Source: Owenia fusiformis
Taxonomy: Eukaryota; Annelida; Polychaeta; Sabellida; Oweniidae
DNA length: 64,000 nt
Direction of reading: 5' to 3'
Assembly: GCA_903813345.2 (NCBI GenBank)
Contig: CAIIXF020000003.1
Span: forward strand, 32,489,151-32,553,150
Shown here: piece after piece, positions 44,840 to 57,879 of the stretch
Layout: each line of letters opens with the position of its first letter
Numbering within the stretch: position 1 is the stretch's first letter
The notes under the pieces: generated by a model
Told to the model about the DNA's origin: nothing
Database searches by the model: none
What the model saw: only the letters and a program-made list of their open reading frames with translations
Program-made: the position numbers and the translations under genes

Positions 44840-47800
44840 ATACCTTTGACTTTTTTAGAAGAATGCATGTTACATTTTAAAGTTTGTTTGTAGCTTTAGA
44901 ATCATTCTTTATATCTGCACAGCCTCTCCTGAAAATATAACATAAACAAGCATTGAAACAAATTACAAATAAATTTCAATGAATATAAAAAATTGTGATA
45001 AATACAATGTATAGTGCCAAAAACTGTATGAACTCAATTTCACTTTTAAATCACTGAACTGAATTCCAAATTTCCACACCAGCTGCAGTAAAATAATCCA
45101 ATTTATAACAATCCAATTTATACTGAAGTATATCTGATAACAGGTGAAGAGTCACTCTGACTAGACTAGATCAGTGATAAAGTGATGAGTTCTAGGTAAA
45201 CAAGTAAATAAATGATGACATGATGAGACACCAATCACTATCAACATGGCCACTATTTCAGTTCTAAATTCCTCTGTTTTTATGATTGAATACTTTAATC
45301 TGAACATTGCAGGAATCATCATTCTGATCCTTATATCGTTTCCATTTCACCAGAAACATCTCAAGGCTGAGAAGAAATGAGATGTCATGATTTATCACTG
45401 ATGAGGAATCATTTATTTTCCATATCAAAGTGCATCTTGATCCATCATGTATTACATATGGTTCAAATGAATACTGCATAGTAAGATCAAAGTGAATGAT
45501 GTCTAATCTCCTCCACTTACTTTATTAAACCAGTTATCTCTCTAATACTATTTTTCACAAGCATCTACCATGTTATTCTGCATGAAAATTTATGAATAAT
45601 ATGTTAAAATGTGTCACTTCTCTTGTTTCCACTTCACCTTTTCAAAAGCTCTTTACCTCATTTTACTGCCAGAGTAATATGCCAAACTTCAAAATTTAAT
45701 ATTAAACCCAAATCACATGACAATTCCGTGCATCCAGGCAGAATTATTATATTCATCTTGCATTGAGTCGTATATATTTCAATAGCTTTTGCCCGTGACC
45801 TTTCATAGAGTTGGCTGAATAGCCCTTTATTAAATGTGTTGGCGTCTTGTCTGTGATAATATCATAATACAAAGATACAGCTGACTATCCTGAAGGCAAT
45901 TTTGAATAATTCTTTGAAATTGATGAGCTCATAGGAGAATTTAATGTATGTTTGTGTCTAAGAAATGTATCCATCTAAATTTTAAGCTTTTTTCTTTATC
46001 TCAATAGATAAGTGTTACTGAGCAGTTCATATTCTTTTAAAATCATCAAAAATGAAATGAATCTGAAATGAACATGGGCTTTCAAAATACCATGAAAATA
46101 ATGAGTCACCATTTCCTAAAAAATCCACAAAAATGATAAATCAAAAGTACAACCTATAATTGACCAAAGACACACAAAATCTTTGCTCATATAAATACTG
46201 TAAATCCTCAAAAAATCTTACCTATAAGCATAGATACATGTATCTAAGTGTGAATCCCAAGCTCTATGAAATAAATATATCTCATCACTTTTATAATGGC
46301 CTCATTTTAGTATCTGGTATATAGCCAAATATCAAGTAGTATTTACTTTACTTGCAACTGATCAAACTGGACATACTCCCAGCAATTCAGAGTTTTAATC
46401 ATTAAATCTAATATTTTCAAGTTGATAAATACAGCAGTTATATTGAACAATACACCGTTTGTTAGGCATGAAACATTCTGTAAACTTCAGTAATCTCTAA
46501 AGCAAACTCTCTACAAAGTGTTAATCACATGAGTATCAATTCAGTAAATAGAACATGGAATTTTTGTTAGATACAGTTTAGGTCAAGTTTTACAATATTG
46601 TAAAAATATCCAAATTGTTCAGTCAGCGTTTTCCAAAGGGGGGGGGGGGCACTTTTTAATAAATTCCAGTGGTGTTCACTTTTGACAATTTTTGGTCCAC
46701 AAATGGCCAAAATCACTTAAAATGTGTGCAGAATGAAAAAAAACTAAATGATTATGAAAGAAATTTTGGGCAAAGAGAGGGGGGGATTCGCTCAAACCAA
46801 GAGAACTCCTTGGCTATGGGCCTGATAGTTTTAGTGTGAAAATGCATTTTAACTTAACTGTGTATTGCAGGATTTAACTATGGTGAAAGTCTTACATGTC
46901 ACTAGAGGCAAAATTTTAAAGCCATTAACATGCAAAATGTCACCACTAGCCATTTGGTACAGATGCCAAACTCTGACCACTGAACGCAACCACAGAATGA
47001 TGAATGCAGAACACCAACTGCCAAACACCATCTACAAAAAGTTATGCCTCTACATATCTCTAACAATCATTAATATCCTATAAATAGAGATACAGGTTAT
47101 CTGGGAAGTAAAGATACAAATACTGCTATTTTTCTCATTCTAGGACCCTGACGTATTTGTACCATGATGAAATTGCTATGAATTGTAATTTGTTCCCTAA
47201 CTTTCATGAAATTATAATCTCTAAATGTTAAATCAACAATCAAATATATGATAAAATATGGTAGTTATTGAAGGTTAAAGAATTGTTCAAATTCAGAAAA
47301 ATTGAAATAAACTTATAATTAAAGGATTATTATTGAGTAAACACAGAACTCTTGGCATTTCAGATTCGGAACATGTGAGATAAAAAAAAGAGGTAATGCT
47401 ATGATCAAAAAATATTGTAAAATGCCGACAAATTTTAAAGATTACTAAACCTGTCTCCTTTTTTATTGCCCCTTTAAATATGCCTTCCTGTAAATACATG
47501 AATGCCTATCTATAAATATCTCAACCTTTAATTATGCCTATCTGTAAATATGCTAACATTTAAATATGCCTACATGTGTGTACTAAATCCAGACTAACCG
47601 ATTTTCATTTAACTAATTACCTTATTTTCAGATCTTGATTATATGAAATGTCAAGTGTAAATCAAACAAAGAATACACCTACCAAAAATACCCATGATAC
47701 CATCTGATTCTACTATCATGATACTAAACCACGTAAAATGACCTCTTCTCACTGCACAAGTCCGACTCAATGTAGTATGAGACAAAATAGCCCAGAGAAA

Positions 47801-48462
47801 TAAATAAATAAATCTTCTGCATGGACTATTTATTTGAAAGGACCCTGTAACCCTATTCAAGTTGATGATATATTTTCAAATGAAATCACTGGAGTGAAAC
47901 TTTATATTGTAAACAGCTGAACACAGCAGGTTTTTAACCATGATTCTTTGAATAGTCATGTGACAGTTTTAAACCAATTAATGAAGGCATCTGAGACAAA
48001 AAGGTGTGGGAGGTGTTCAAGTGTATAAGACTATAACAGTACTATCTAAAATATGTCCCCTCCCCACCCCCATATACATGAGCACTATACCCATGTCTAA
48101 AAATCTAAAAAATAACAAAAATATATTTCTAATCAGTTAAAAGTATTCCGATGGATTTATATTCTCATAACATATTATCACTTTACAATCTACTGAATAT
48201 GAAAATAAAAACTGGTATTTATGAATATTGCTTTATTCAAATCTTTCATACCGTCGGCCATTTTAATATCTTTGCAAAAGTACAAACAGTTTTTGTAAAA
48301 TTAAAAATGTCATCAAATTTCACCTCCTATCAGATGAATATCTAAAATGAAGTGTAAAAGCATTTTCTAATGAGGTGCTGCCATCTTTCAAACAGTTAAA
48401 AACAAATAACTTATGATGTTGAGATGGGATTAATGGGGTGGGATCAGGAGATTTGTCCACAA
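44840..48462. other. Non-coding stretch
   Basis: No gene recognised. Includes a G-run with degenerate repeat at about 46630-46830, a hairpin-family copy at about 46918-47045, and a weak relative of the mariner-type left end at about 47095-47200. Confidence 0.45.
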
Positions 48463-49488
48463 TCACGCCCGGTGATCGTACAAAATGGATGGAGGGGGGG
48501 ATTAGGCGATTTCTGCAAGAAAACTCAACAAATTTGGAAGATTTATTTTTTCAAGAGAAAATTTACAACTGAATTGCCAAATGAATAGGCGCAGTGCATG
48601 GCAAAATATATGTTAGGTCATCTAGTATTTTTTTTGAACTGATGCCCTTCAAAGATATGAGATCTATTAAAAAAGGCGCATCATCACCAACGTGCAAAAG
48701 TCAATGTTTTTGCTATAAATCGGGCAACAATGGTCTACACGACCTGTAATAAATAGGGATAAGGGACATTATTATCACAATACTAATGACATTGCTCACT
48801 TTTTAAAGTTAGTTACCATGCGTTATACAAAAAATAATCGAAATAAATTAATATTGGATGGAGGGGGGGGAGTGGATGGAGGGGGGGATTTATATGGCTT
48901 TACGATGGAACAAATTCACAAGAACTTGTGTATTTGAAAAAAATAAACTCAGTACCCCAAACTGGAAACTGGATATTATATCTTTGGAATATGAAAAATG
49001 GGAAAATTTGGAGTCATAAGAATAAATTCAAGTAGCATGTCTTATCATGTCTTACATATACGTGATCCCCCCCTCCATCCAATCCCCCCCTCCATCCAAT
49101 ATTAATTTATTTCGATTATTTTTTGTATAACGTATGGAAACTAACTTTAAAAAATGAGCAATGTCATTAGTATTGTGATAATAATGTCCCTTATACCTAT
49201 TTATTACAGGTCGTGTAGACCACTGTTGCCCGATTTATAGCAAAAACATTGAGTTTTGCACGTTGATGATGATGCGCCTTTTTTAATAGATCTCATATCT
49301 TTGAAGGGTATCAATTCAAAAAAAATACTAGATGAGCTAACATATTTTGCCATGCACTGCGCCTATTCATTTGGCAATTCAGTTGTAAATTTTCTCTTGA
49401 AAAAATAAATCTTCCAAATTTGTTGAGTTTTCTTGCAGAAATCGCCTAATCCCCCCCTCCATCCATTTTGTACAATCACCGGGCGTGA
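48463..49488. repeat. Long inverted repeat: two ~425-bp arms, 175-bp spacer
   Basis: The left arm 48463-48889 and right arm 49065-49488 are near-identical inverted copies with few differences. They share the outer end 'tcacgcccggtgat', a G-rich 'ggatggaggggggg' motif near both ends of each arm, and the central 'gcgcatcatcac' and 'cgggcaacaatggtctacac' segments. The spacer is AT-rich and unrelated. A transcript through it would form a hairpin of about 425 bp. No coding frame. It may be a foldback-type transposon; the target duplication is unclear (at most 'caa'). Confidence 0.93.
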
Positions 49489-49687
49489 CAATGGGAGATC
49501 AAGTAGCCTGGTTTTTCATAAAAAAATATTAAAACCTCATTAGTTATTTTTTAATCAGATATCAAATAAATAATCAAAGGCAGATATAGACACAGATCTA
49601 TAGGGGGTGACAAAATTGTAAGTGATATGTATAATTGCCTCCATGGATCAATATTGCTGAAGTTATTTAAGATTCAAAGTACAATAA

Positions 49688-50216
49688 ATAGTACCGTGGG
49701 TACTGGGCCCACATGGTGTTGCTCAAAAATGAATGATGGCTAAAATGGCAGAAAATAAAAAAGAAACAGATATAATTTTTTGCCGATTTTTTTGTAACAA
49801 AATTATTTCATACAACTACAGTATTACAATGACATGGTTTTTTACAATGCAGGACACCTGAAATTATTTGTAAAGCTAGGAAAATAGGAAATGGGCCAAA
49901 AGTGAATTTTGTGAGACAAAAATGGCGACCATTTTGAAAATAAGCAAGCTTTTCAACCAGGAGTCATAGGGGAGTTTTCTGTATTGATGTTGAATAAAAA
50001 ATAACTTAAAACGGGAATCTTATCGACAGAGGTTTTAAGGCAAATGGTCCAAAAGTAGATTCAAAAATGGCGACCAATTTCAAAATAGGCAAGCTTTTGA
50101 ACCAGGAGTCATAGGGGAGTTTTCTGTATTGATGTTGAACAATAATAACTTAAAACGGGAATCCTATCAACAGAGGTATTAAAGCGAATGGTCCAAAAGT
50201 GAATTTCGCGAGATTA
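49688..50216 (-). repeat. Truncated copy of the AGCTCACATGG-ended repeat family
   Basis: Begins 'tagtaccgtgggtactgggc' and continues with 'aaaatggcgaccattttgaa' and two copies of a segment around 'gaaccaggagtcataggg'. It matches the reverse complement of 57241-57672. Compared with the full copy at 57065-57672 it lacks the 'gtccgtctgtctg' end. Confidence 0.75.
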
Positions 50217-50713
50217 CGGAGCTTTAGACATTTTGAATACCCTTGGTCTTATATCTGGATATTTGGTATGGCATTGGTCCTATACATGTATTTGTACATT
50301 GGGTATGGCACTGGTCTTATATTTGGGCATTTGGTATGGCTTTTGGGTGTTATTTTGGTTGGTATGGGAACACATTGAAATTTGACAGATTGGTATGGGA
50401 ATATATTGATATCTGAAGGTTCAGCCTAGGACCCCCGCCAAATTTTGTATACAGTGAACCCCCCAGGCCTGGTGTACATCAAAAACTCGTCAATACCCTC
50501 TAATCAAAGTAATCCCTATCTCCTAATACCTATAGTGTAATAAACTCTAGAGATGGTGCCTGTGCACGGATGATGGGAGAAAGATACTAACCTATTAGCT
50601 AGTAGTCTAGATCATGGAGAATTTCCCAATTCTATCCGTGAGCCAGAATAAAATTCTTCATCACACTCCAAGATGATAGTTGGCGCAGCACGTGTGACTG
50701 AAAGTCTACTTAC

Positions 50714-51300
50714 CAAACACCAGATAACTATGAAGCAAATGTTTGCTTTGTGTCACATTTCGAGCTGACAGGACTGAGAAGGATGTCTGAAGATGTGATA
50801 TACTATTTGAACTTTTCAAAGTAAAAACCCGGCGTGAACATCACCGATGAAATGGGATAATCACGAAATATAAAAGGGTACTTTTACAATTATCTTATTC
50901 AATTTAGAATACTTTCTTTGTTTTTCTATTGCTTCTGAACAGCAAGAAGTTCATTTTATCTAACTTTTATGCACCGTTTGCTGTGTTATATTTAACTGAG
51001 ACCCAATCAAAATATTGTGATAGATTAGTCTGCACCATAATTGAACCACCTTATTCATTTACGATTGTCGTAAAATTAAAAAATTCACAAATTTTTTTTG
51101 CGAAATTTGTCACAAAAAGTTACAATAACTGTGCATTTCGGATATATTCTATCAATATATATTGTCATAATGAAACAACCAATAATAAACCGTATGATGA
51201 AAGGTTGATTAGCTCGAAATACTGAATAATAATACGCCATATTGACCGTGTTCTGAAATTTTCCAATAGAAGATGGACGGTGTTGATGAAATTGGATCAG
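50714..51300. promoter_or_regulatory. Candidate divergent promoter with possible first exons on both strands
   Basis: On the plus strand, ATG at 51273 opens nine codons plus one base (MDGVDEIGS) directly before a strong donor GTAAGATA at 51301; the downstream exons were not found. On the minus strand a GTAAGTAG donor at 50713 could close a noncoding exon lying above 50714. The interval carries CCAAT-like boxes (for example about 51178, 51264). The minus exon might belong to the formin gene and the plus ATG to an unidentified gene hosting the GPCRs in an intron. All of this is inferred from splice-signal quality only. Confidence 0.25.
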
Positions 51301-52006
51301 GTAAGATATAACTTCATAAAGCTTATCTTGCATCTAGTGTTATTGTAATGCGCCATAATCATACATCGTTGCATTGCGAGGTACATCAAGAAAAAGTTCA
51401 CTAAATGCTGAATGCAAATGCACTAAAATAGTCTACTGAACGCAAGAAATAAGTAATAAATGCCTTCTGGTAATGGTTCACTTTAATGACACAATAACTG
51501 GATGTCATGATTCATTGTGACACTTTAATAGTGAAAGCCTTTCAAAGGAAAATGAACTAAAGAATGAGAAAGGTGAGACATTTTCATGGAAACAAGATAG
51601 GAAAGGGTGGTTTTATTCAGACATCAATGCATCGCCAGAATTACTTTTGGTGATGTACATTGCAATGTATCCATTAATAGCGACAACACTATTCGCATCA
51701 TGTTAATTTCTTGTGTAATTCCCTTGTTCTAGCTATACACTCAAGATCCTGCTTTAGACCTCGCCTCATTGTGAACTTATAAGAACGCCGATTTGGCCTT
51801 CATTTCAGTTATCATTGGAAAAACTGTAAATCTGTATTTGAACAGACTTGAAGTCCTTGATACATCTGATTATATAATTTTTCAATCAAGTCCCCGATAT
51901 ACATCTTTTATACAAGGTCTTCAAGGAGGATTAGTTCCTAGGGACGCAACAAAATATTTTCCAACAATGAAACTGTCAGAATGCCATTTCCTGATATTAT
52001 TATAAC

Positions 52007-52340
52007 TAGTGGTGGGACTCGCCACCAAAATCTCTATTCGAGTAGAATGATAAATTTGACAATTGAGTAGACGATTTTGGCGATTATTTTTTTAAAAAAT
52101 TGAGAAAATTAGAACCTGGATACCAGATATAAAAAAACATAAAAAGCAATGAATACGATTCTAATTATGCTCATCAACTGACCATTAAATCAACAAAACA
52201 ATCTGTATGTAGGGTAAATCGCGATTTTTCTCAGAAATTTTCAGGATCACGATTTTCAAATTTTCAATACATTGATCATTTTTCTAGGCTCATTCGAGTT
52301 CTAGTCAATTACCCGAGTCACTCGTTACACCACTAATGTA
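52007..52340. mobile_element. hAT-type MITE, second copy
   Basis: The left end is 'tagtggtgggactcg'; the right end is near 'cgttacaccacta' (about 52335). It is related to the element at 33690-34131. The direct repeat 'attataac' is found at 51999-52006 and 52341-52348, so the right boundary may be 52340 rather than 52335. No coding capacity. Confidence 0.7.
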
Positions 52341-53603
52341 ATTATAACTGACTATAAATTCATAATCAACAGTCAAAAATGATATGAAGAAATAGAAACA
52401 TATGAACCTGCCCTGACTTTTGTATATTCCAGATGCTTAGGTTGCACAATGTGCAGTAAAGCTGCAGCCTTTTGTAATTAAGGAGTTTCAGTCATGTTAA
52501 TTCATATAAGGGAAAATAACAAGGCAGAAAAACATCAAAATAATAGAGGCCACACACATGATAACCAAACTATAAAACTAACCAAAATATACAAAAGTTA
52601 GCCCAGGTATATATGTTGCAATGTTTTCAAAGTTATCAACAGAATTAAAAATCCATTTAGTGTAATGCAATTCATATCTACAAGACTGAGTCTCCCCAAG
52701 CCAATGAATTTCATATTGAAAAGGCTAACAATTTTTCAATCAATTATCACTTATCTATAATCTTGTACTAGAATGTTATATCAAACAACAAATCACACTC
52801 AATGATCAATTCAATTTAAAATACATGTTGTGTCAATAAATAATCTTCTATCAAGAAATTATTAACCCATGTCACTGGCAAATCTCTGGGGGGGGCAGAA
52901 AAATTTTTGGGCCCAAAAATATTGTAGGGCCTCATTTAGTGGGCTTTTGGGCCTTTCTTTATAGGCCAAATTATCAAAAAATGGGACTTAAATTTCAAAA
53001 TTTTGGGCCCAATTTTTGGATTTAGGGGCAAATGTGGGAAATGTGGTCCCCCTTGTTAGCTTGTGGATCAGCCAGTGCATGCTATATGAATACAAGACAT
53101 TGATCAATGATATCACATTAATATATAACAAAGTGTTCTAATACCTCGCATGATTAGATTACATCTTTTCACCTCGGTTAATATTTTGAATAGACCCTTT
53201 ACACTTAGTAACATACAATCAAGGACATGCAATATCATTCAAAATAGATTTTTGCATTCACTTGATCAACAGTGTTTTTGACACAGTGACTAAGGACAAG
53301 AGTTACATGCTAGTATAGTATATAAAACTGTAATCAATACTGTACATGATTGTATAATTGGTTTATTCAAAATAAGTGCACATTGCATTTTCATGTCTAT
53401 AAAGGGCAATTTGAATCTGTTAATTCTGATAGTGATGGCAGTCATTATTATTAACATGACGATAGTTACGTATCATTTTCCATAGCTTAATCAAAATAAT
53501 GTTGTTCTTACAATTTCTTATATCTAATGTTTACTTCAGATTACGTGCTTTCATTTGTGGATATATGATCAATTTATGATTACTGTATGTTCTAGAGATT
53601 CAC

Positions 53604-56004
53604 TCAACTGTGACTTGTTGTCAAACTTGAGGGACTGACAATCAGCTCTTTATTTGTTGTAATGTTTTGGCGTTTCCAGCATTTTGGACATATTTTCTTG
53701 AAACCTTCTTGATACTGTTTATTCATGATACCATATATGATCGGATTATAAGCACTGTTGGCAAGCCCTAGCACTAAGACTGTCATACTGCCAGCCCGGT
53801 TCAATGTCACCTCAGAAAACACTGTTATAAACATTTCAACACAGAATGGTAACCAAGACAACACAAATGTTACCACAACAACCATCAATGATATTGTCAG
53901 TTTCATTTCCTCAGGGATGATTTTGTCCTTTCTCTTTGGTACATTTAATCTATTTTGCTCAAATGGAACTAATGAGATTGTAGTTTCTGAGACTGGCATC
54001 TCATCTCTAGGCTGAATCAGCTCATCATTCCGTTTTTGAGGAGATCGAGCTCTTACTCGATTATGACTTCGTCTGAAAGCGAGTATAAGTTTTGTGTAGC
54101 AGAATGTCATGATACCAAATGGGGCAGTGAAGCAGAGGCAAAACATGAAGACGGTATACGACACAGAGTGTTTCCAGTCGCAGAAGCAAATAGATTGTGT
54201 GGCGATATATTTGTAGCTTGCCCAACCAATTGCAGGGGGTAGAGAGATAGAGCCTGAGAATAACCAAGAGGCTGAAACAATGAAATCAAAAGCATTAATC
54301 TATGACAAAAGATGGCCGTATATTAAATGTGTATATTTCATAATACAAAGAGATTTATTGATTAACTTTTCAGTTGCTATGATTCAATTGCTTTTGTTAT
54401 TCAGAGTGTCCATAAAGTCTCTCTACAATTATAATATAAAGTCTGTAAAGTGTAAAGATACTTTATAGACACCCTGTATTTTTCACCCTGTATTTCATCA
54501 GTTTGTTTATGTGGGATGGAAATTGGAAAATCTTGATTCAAGAGTGTCACTCTGTATGTATTGATCAGTAACAACAGATTAATCAATTTCCTTGTTTAGT
54601 AAAAAAATCAGTATACGAGGGTTGTCCAAAAAGTCTTGACATTTTTGCTCTAATATCTTAAATTTTTATTCTTTTGGCATCATATTTCACATGGGTGATC
54701 TTTGAACATTTGTTGTTCACTTCGTAAAGTTTGGAGCAAATTACACTGCATGGCCTTATTTTTATGAATATTGCAAAAGTATGAGTTTTGCCCCACTGGG
54801 GCACTTATAAGGAGGCTTAAATCAAGACAAAATAATCCAAAATTTTGAATTTAGGACCACATCCTATGCATTCAATACTTTAAATATATATTCATAGTGA
54901 ATTAATTAAGTAAATTACTAGTAGCAGATTTTAGATTTGATAGACGTATACTACACATTGTGTATTTCACACTTTCAAAATATTGGCCTTTGCAAGTATT
55001 ATGTACTTTTGATGCCTTCTTACTCAGTCCTGGCAATTTTTTTCACCATGACTCGTGGAGTCTTTGGCCTCCCAGGTTTGGAGTTGGTGAATTGCAGCCA
55101 TTTTGCAATTTCTTGACCGTGACAGAGTTTGAATTGGGGACTATTGAACTGTGGCAATTTAACATCACAGTGCAAATGCGATTATTTGGGCTTGGTGAAC
55201 ATCATGTTGAATAAATTTAATGATTTCCCAAACATTTTGATGATTAGGAAGAAAGAAATATAAATTGAATAACACTTTAGACCAGTTCATGATTACAAAA
55301 ATTGGTACCTGCCCCACCCACCTCTGCCCCTGTGCTGCTATAGCAACCATTTTAAGACAACATTTAAATGTAAGATGCTGAAATTTCAGGAAATATAAGA
55401 TAACACTTCGATTGCAGTATACACAAAATTTTAGCTGAATTGAAGAATATTCAAGAAAGTTAGAGCAATTATTTCAAGCAAGACTTTTTCTACAACCCTT
55501 GTATTTGTCTTTTAGACGTTCAAATTTTTGTAAGAATAGAAAAAATTTAAAGGTAAAGCTCAAAAATCTCTATGTTTTACAAAAAGGAGTGTTTTTAATT
55601 ACTGTACCTGCAAGTATTATTGATGTATGCCGAAAGTTGAAAATCTTTGAATATATTTGATGATGGCTTATCATTATGAAACGATTCACACTAATAACAC
55701 CTAGCGAAATCACACTTTCCACGAGTGTTAACATGTTGAAGAATCCAACAAATTGACATACGGCTGCATCAAATGGCCAGTCTCCTGATCCTATGGAAAC
55801 CATTGTCATGGGAATGTTAAAGCTTCCAATCAAGATACCTGTGATGCATAAGTTCCCGACACATGCATTCACATGCGTTCTTAATCCTTGATTCATGAAT
55901 ATTATAATCAGTATTAAAATATTGCCAATTATTGTTGCCATAGAAACAATCAACAGTGTTGCGATTTCTAGCACTTTCTCGGATGTTGTAATTGCAAGGG
56001 TCAT
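53604..56004 (-). CDS. Class A (rhodopsin-like) GPCR, tandem paralogue 1 (354 aa, two coding exons)
   Basis: A seven-transmembrane receptor presumed to signal through G proteins; ligand unknown. Exon 1 55608-56004 and exon 2 53604-54271 join in phase (GCA-G|CC) to 1,065 nt. I took the ATG at 56004, not the longer in-frame ATG at 56106, because the paralogue has an in-frame TAG just upstream of the equivalent ATG. Visible: TM1 with IIGNILIL, TM2, CQF at the top of TM3, NRF in place of E/DRY, Trp of TM4, the extracellular SICFCDW cysteines, a basic third loop, SWLPF in TM6, and NSAYNPIIYGIMNKQ at TM7/helix 8. The TM2 Asp (2.50) is replaced by Gly in NLCITGILIG. There is no Lys at the opsin retinal position (Leu). 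It resembles the opsin/melatonin/Tre1-moody part of class A by eye; no symbol assigned. Confidence 0.9.
54402..54476. mobile_element. Very short MITE (75 bp) with mariner-like ends
   Basis: 'cagagtgtccataaagt' and the inverse of 'cagggtgtctataaagt' enclose about 40 bases, so the element is almost entirely inverted repeat. It is located in the GPCR1 intron and absent from the GPCR2 intron. TA follows the right end; the left flank is TT. Confidence 0.65.
54616..55501 (-). mobile_element. Mariner-type element (886 bp) with transposase remnant, in the GPCR1 intron
   Basis: The ends are 'cgagggttgtccaaaaagtc' and an imperfect inverse 'caagggttgtagaaaaagtc', flanked by TA (54614-54615 and 55502-55503). 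On the minus strand, within about 55040-55165, a stretch reads HGQEIAKWLQFTNS, then GRPKTPRVMVKKIARTE, followed by a stop. This looks like the linker between the two helix-turn-helix motifs of a Tc1/mariner transposase, with the GRP motif. The remaining transposase is not visible, so the copy is dead. The paralogous GPCR2 intron (299 bp) is an empty site. Confidence 0.75.
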
Positions 56005-56811
56005 CTTTAAATTGTTGGAAACTTTTAGAATCTCAATGCACTTGCTGGTTATTTGAAATCCAGTGAACAATTTGCTGATGAAGTTAAATCCTTTCTTTAG
56101 TTGCACCTGTTGCTAATAATAAAATAAAAATGGGATGTTGATGCTTTGGTTGCACAATTGTCTCCCTAAATCCCAGAAAGGCTTCTCATATAACAAAAAA
56201 TGATATCTTCTAAAAAGTATAATAATTCTCTAATATTCTGATATGTTAATTTCAGGTACACAAAATGATTCCGTGCTTATTTGTAATTGTTATTCTATAA
56301 TAATTAGTCCTGAACCTCTTCTTGGTAATTGAATGGCGTGTTTGAAGTGTTATTTTTTAAATCATAGTGGTACCATTATTCAAGGGTTGTGATAAAAATC
56401 AATAGATGATGTTATTGTCCTGAGGCTTGCGTGCATGTATAAAATGATGCAATACCAGTCTGTGAGGCATGATCAAGATGATAGGAGCCAATCGTAGACC
56501 ATCTATAAAGTTGTTTCCAATATTTTGTGCTGAAATGTATGAACATCTTTCTCCAGTTAATTGATTTATAACCCTATTTAGTAAACAAATGACTTCATGT
56601 GTTATCTTAAAAGTGAGGACTTAATTTTACTTGAGATCCATTTTGTTAACTGCATGTTTGTCCTTATAACTGAAATAAGTGTTGATTAAAAGTAAGAATG
56701 AAATGGTTTTTACACCTATTATTGAGGGTTACCTTCAAAATTTGTGCCTAACATTCAGTGGTGACATCTATAACCATTTTCAGCTGATGACATTTTCTCA
56801 TATTTAATACA

Positions 56812-56880
56812 GTAGGCGATCCAAAAGTCTTTGACACCCTGCTCTAATGTTGTAGGTTTTTGCTAAAATTACTTGAAACT
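56812..56880. repeat. Fragment of a mariner-type element end
   Basis: 'gcgatccaaaagtctttgac' and 'gctctaatgttgtagg' resemble the left end of the element at 54616-55501. No matching right end was found nearby. Confidence 0.4.
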
Positions 56881-57064
56881 TTCCAATTATAAAGATCAAG
56901 TAACTTTTAGAACTTTTTGTTGGCTGTAAAACACAAATGAATCTCATGCTGGAAAGGCTAACAATTTTTCAGTCAGTCAGACGACAAAATCAAACTCAAT
57001 GATCAATTTAATTAAAAATACACGTTGTGTAAATGAATAATCTCTCATCAAGAATTTTTTATTA

Positions 57065-57672
57065 GCTCACATGGTTCGCTATTGCAATCACTCACTTGTC
57101 CGTCTGTCTGTCCGTCTGTCTGTCCGTCTGTCAACAATTGGCCAGTTTAAAAACCTCTGTCAACAGGATTTCTGTTTTAAGTTTTTGTTCAACATCTAAT
57201 AGAAAACCCCCCTATGACTCCTGGTTCAAAAGTTTGCCTATTTTCAAAATGGCCGCCATTTTTGTCACACAAAATTCACTTTTGGACCATTTGCTTTAAA
57301 ACCTATGTTGATAGGATTCCCGTTTTAAGTCATATTTGTTCAACATCAAGTTTTTTTGTTGTCTAGTTTTGATATTGCAAATATGTGATATATGATGTTA
57401 CTTTTCTATGACTCCTGGTTCAAAAGCTTGTCTATTTTCAAAATGGTCGCCATTTTTGTCTCGCAGGATTCACTTTTGGCCCATTTCCTAGCTTTACAAA
57501 TAATTTCAGGTGTCTTGCATCGTAAAAAGTCATGTCACTGTAAAGAGTAGTTGTATGAAATAATTTTGTTACAAAAAATTTGGCAAAAATTACATCCATT
57601 TTTTTTAATTTCTGCCGTTTTAGCCATCACTTTTGAGCACCACACCATGTGAGCCCAGTACCCACGGTACTA
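57065..57672 (+). mobile_element. AGCTCACATGG-ended element (608 bp), insertion confirmed by an empty site
   Basis: The left end is 'gctcacatggttcgctattg'; the right end contains the inverted 'accatgtgagcc' before 'cccacggtac'. It is flanked by 'ttttatta' at 57057-57064 and 57673-57680. It has a (gtccgtctgtct)n tract near the left end and 'aaaatggccgccatttt'-type blocks. The duplicated locus at about 52855-52870 ('caagaaattattaacccatg') lacks it, which gives an empty site. A truncated inverted copy is at 49688-50216. Confidence 0.82.
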
Positions 57673-57879
57673 TTTTATTATTAACCCATGCCATATGAAT
57701 ATAAGACATCAAACCCATCACATAACAAAAATATGAACTTTACTTCAACCAAGTGTTCTAATAACGTCTTACGATCATATCCTTTCACATTAGTTAATGT
57801 TTTGAATCGACCCTTTAGACTTGATTAAAAGATAGTATAGTTACATCATATATCGCATATTTGCAATATCAAAACTAGA

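Larger units (their letters stand above)
52690..56690. repeat. Tandem segmental duplication, copy 1 (GPCR1 unit)
   Basis: Homologous, with scattered differences and indels, to about 56935-61800. Shared landmarks outside the genes include 'aaggctaacaatttttca' (52722 and 56957), 'tgatcaatt' with following sequence, 'gaccctttac/gaccctttag' (about 53195 and 57809), and 'gtgttatttttt' plus 'ttgttaactg' upstream of the genes (about 56343/56644 and 61572/61749). Confidence 0.8.

Noticed and set aside
53758-54242. Plus-strand frames opposite GPCR1 (and the equivalents at 60102-60628)
   Set aside because: Antisense shadows of the receptor exons, present in both paralogues only because the coding strand is conserved.
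56005-56106. 34-residue N-terminal extension of GPCR1 from the ATG at 56106
   Set aside because: The paralogue has an in-frame TAG just upstream of the equivalent of 56004, and the extension has no signal-peptide character, so 56004 is the better start.
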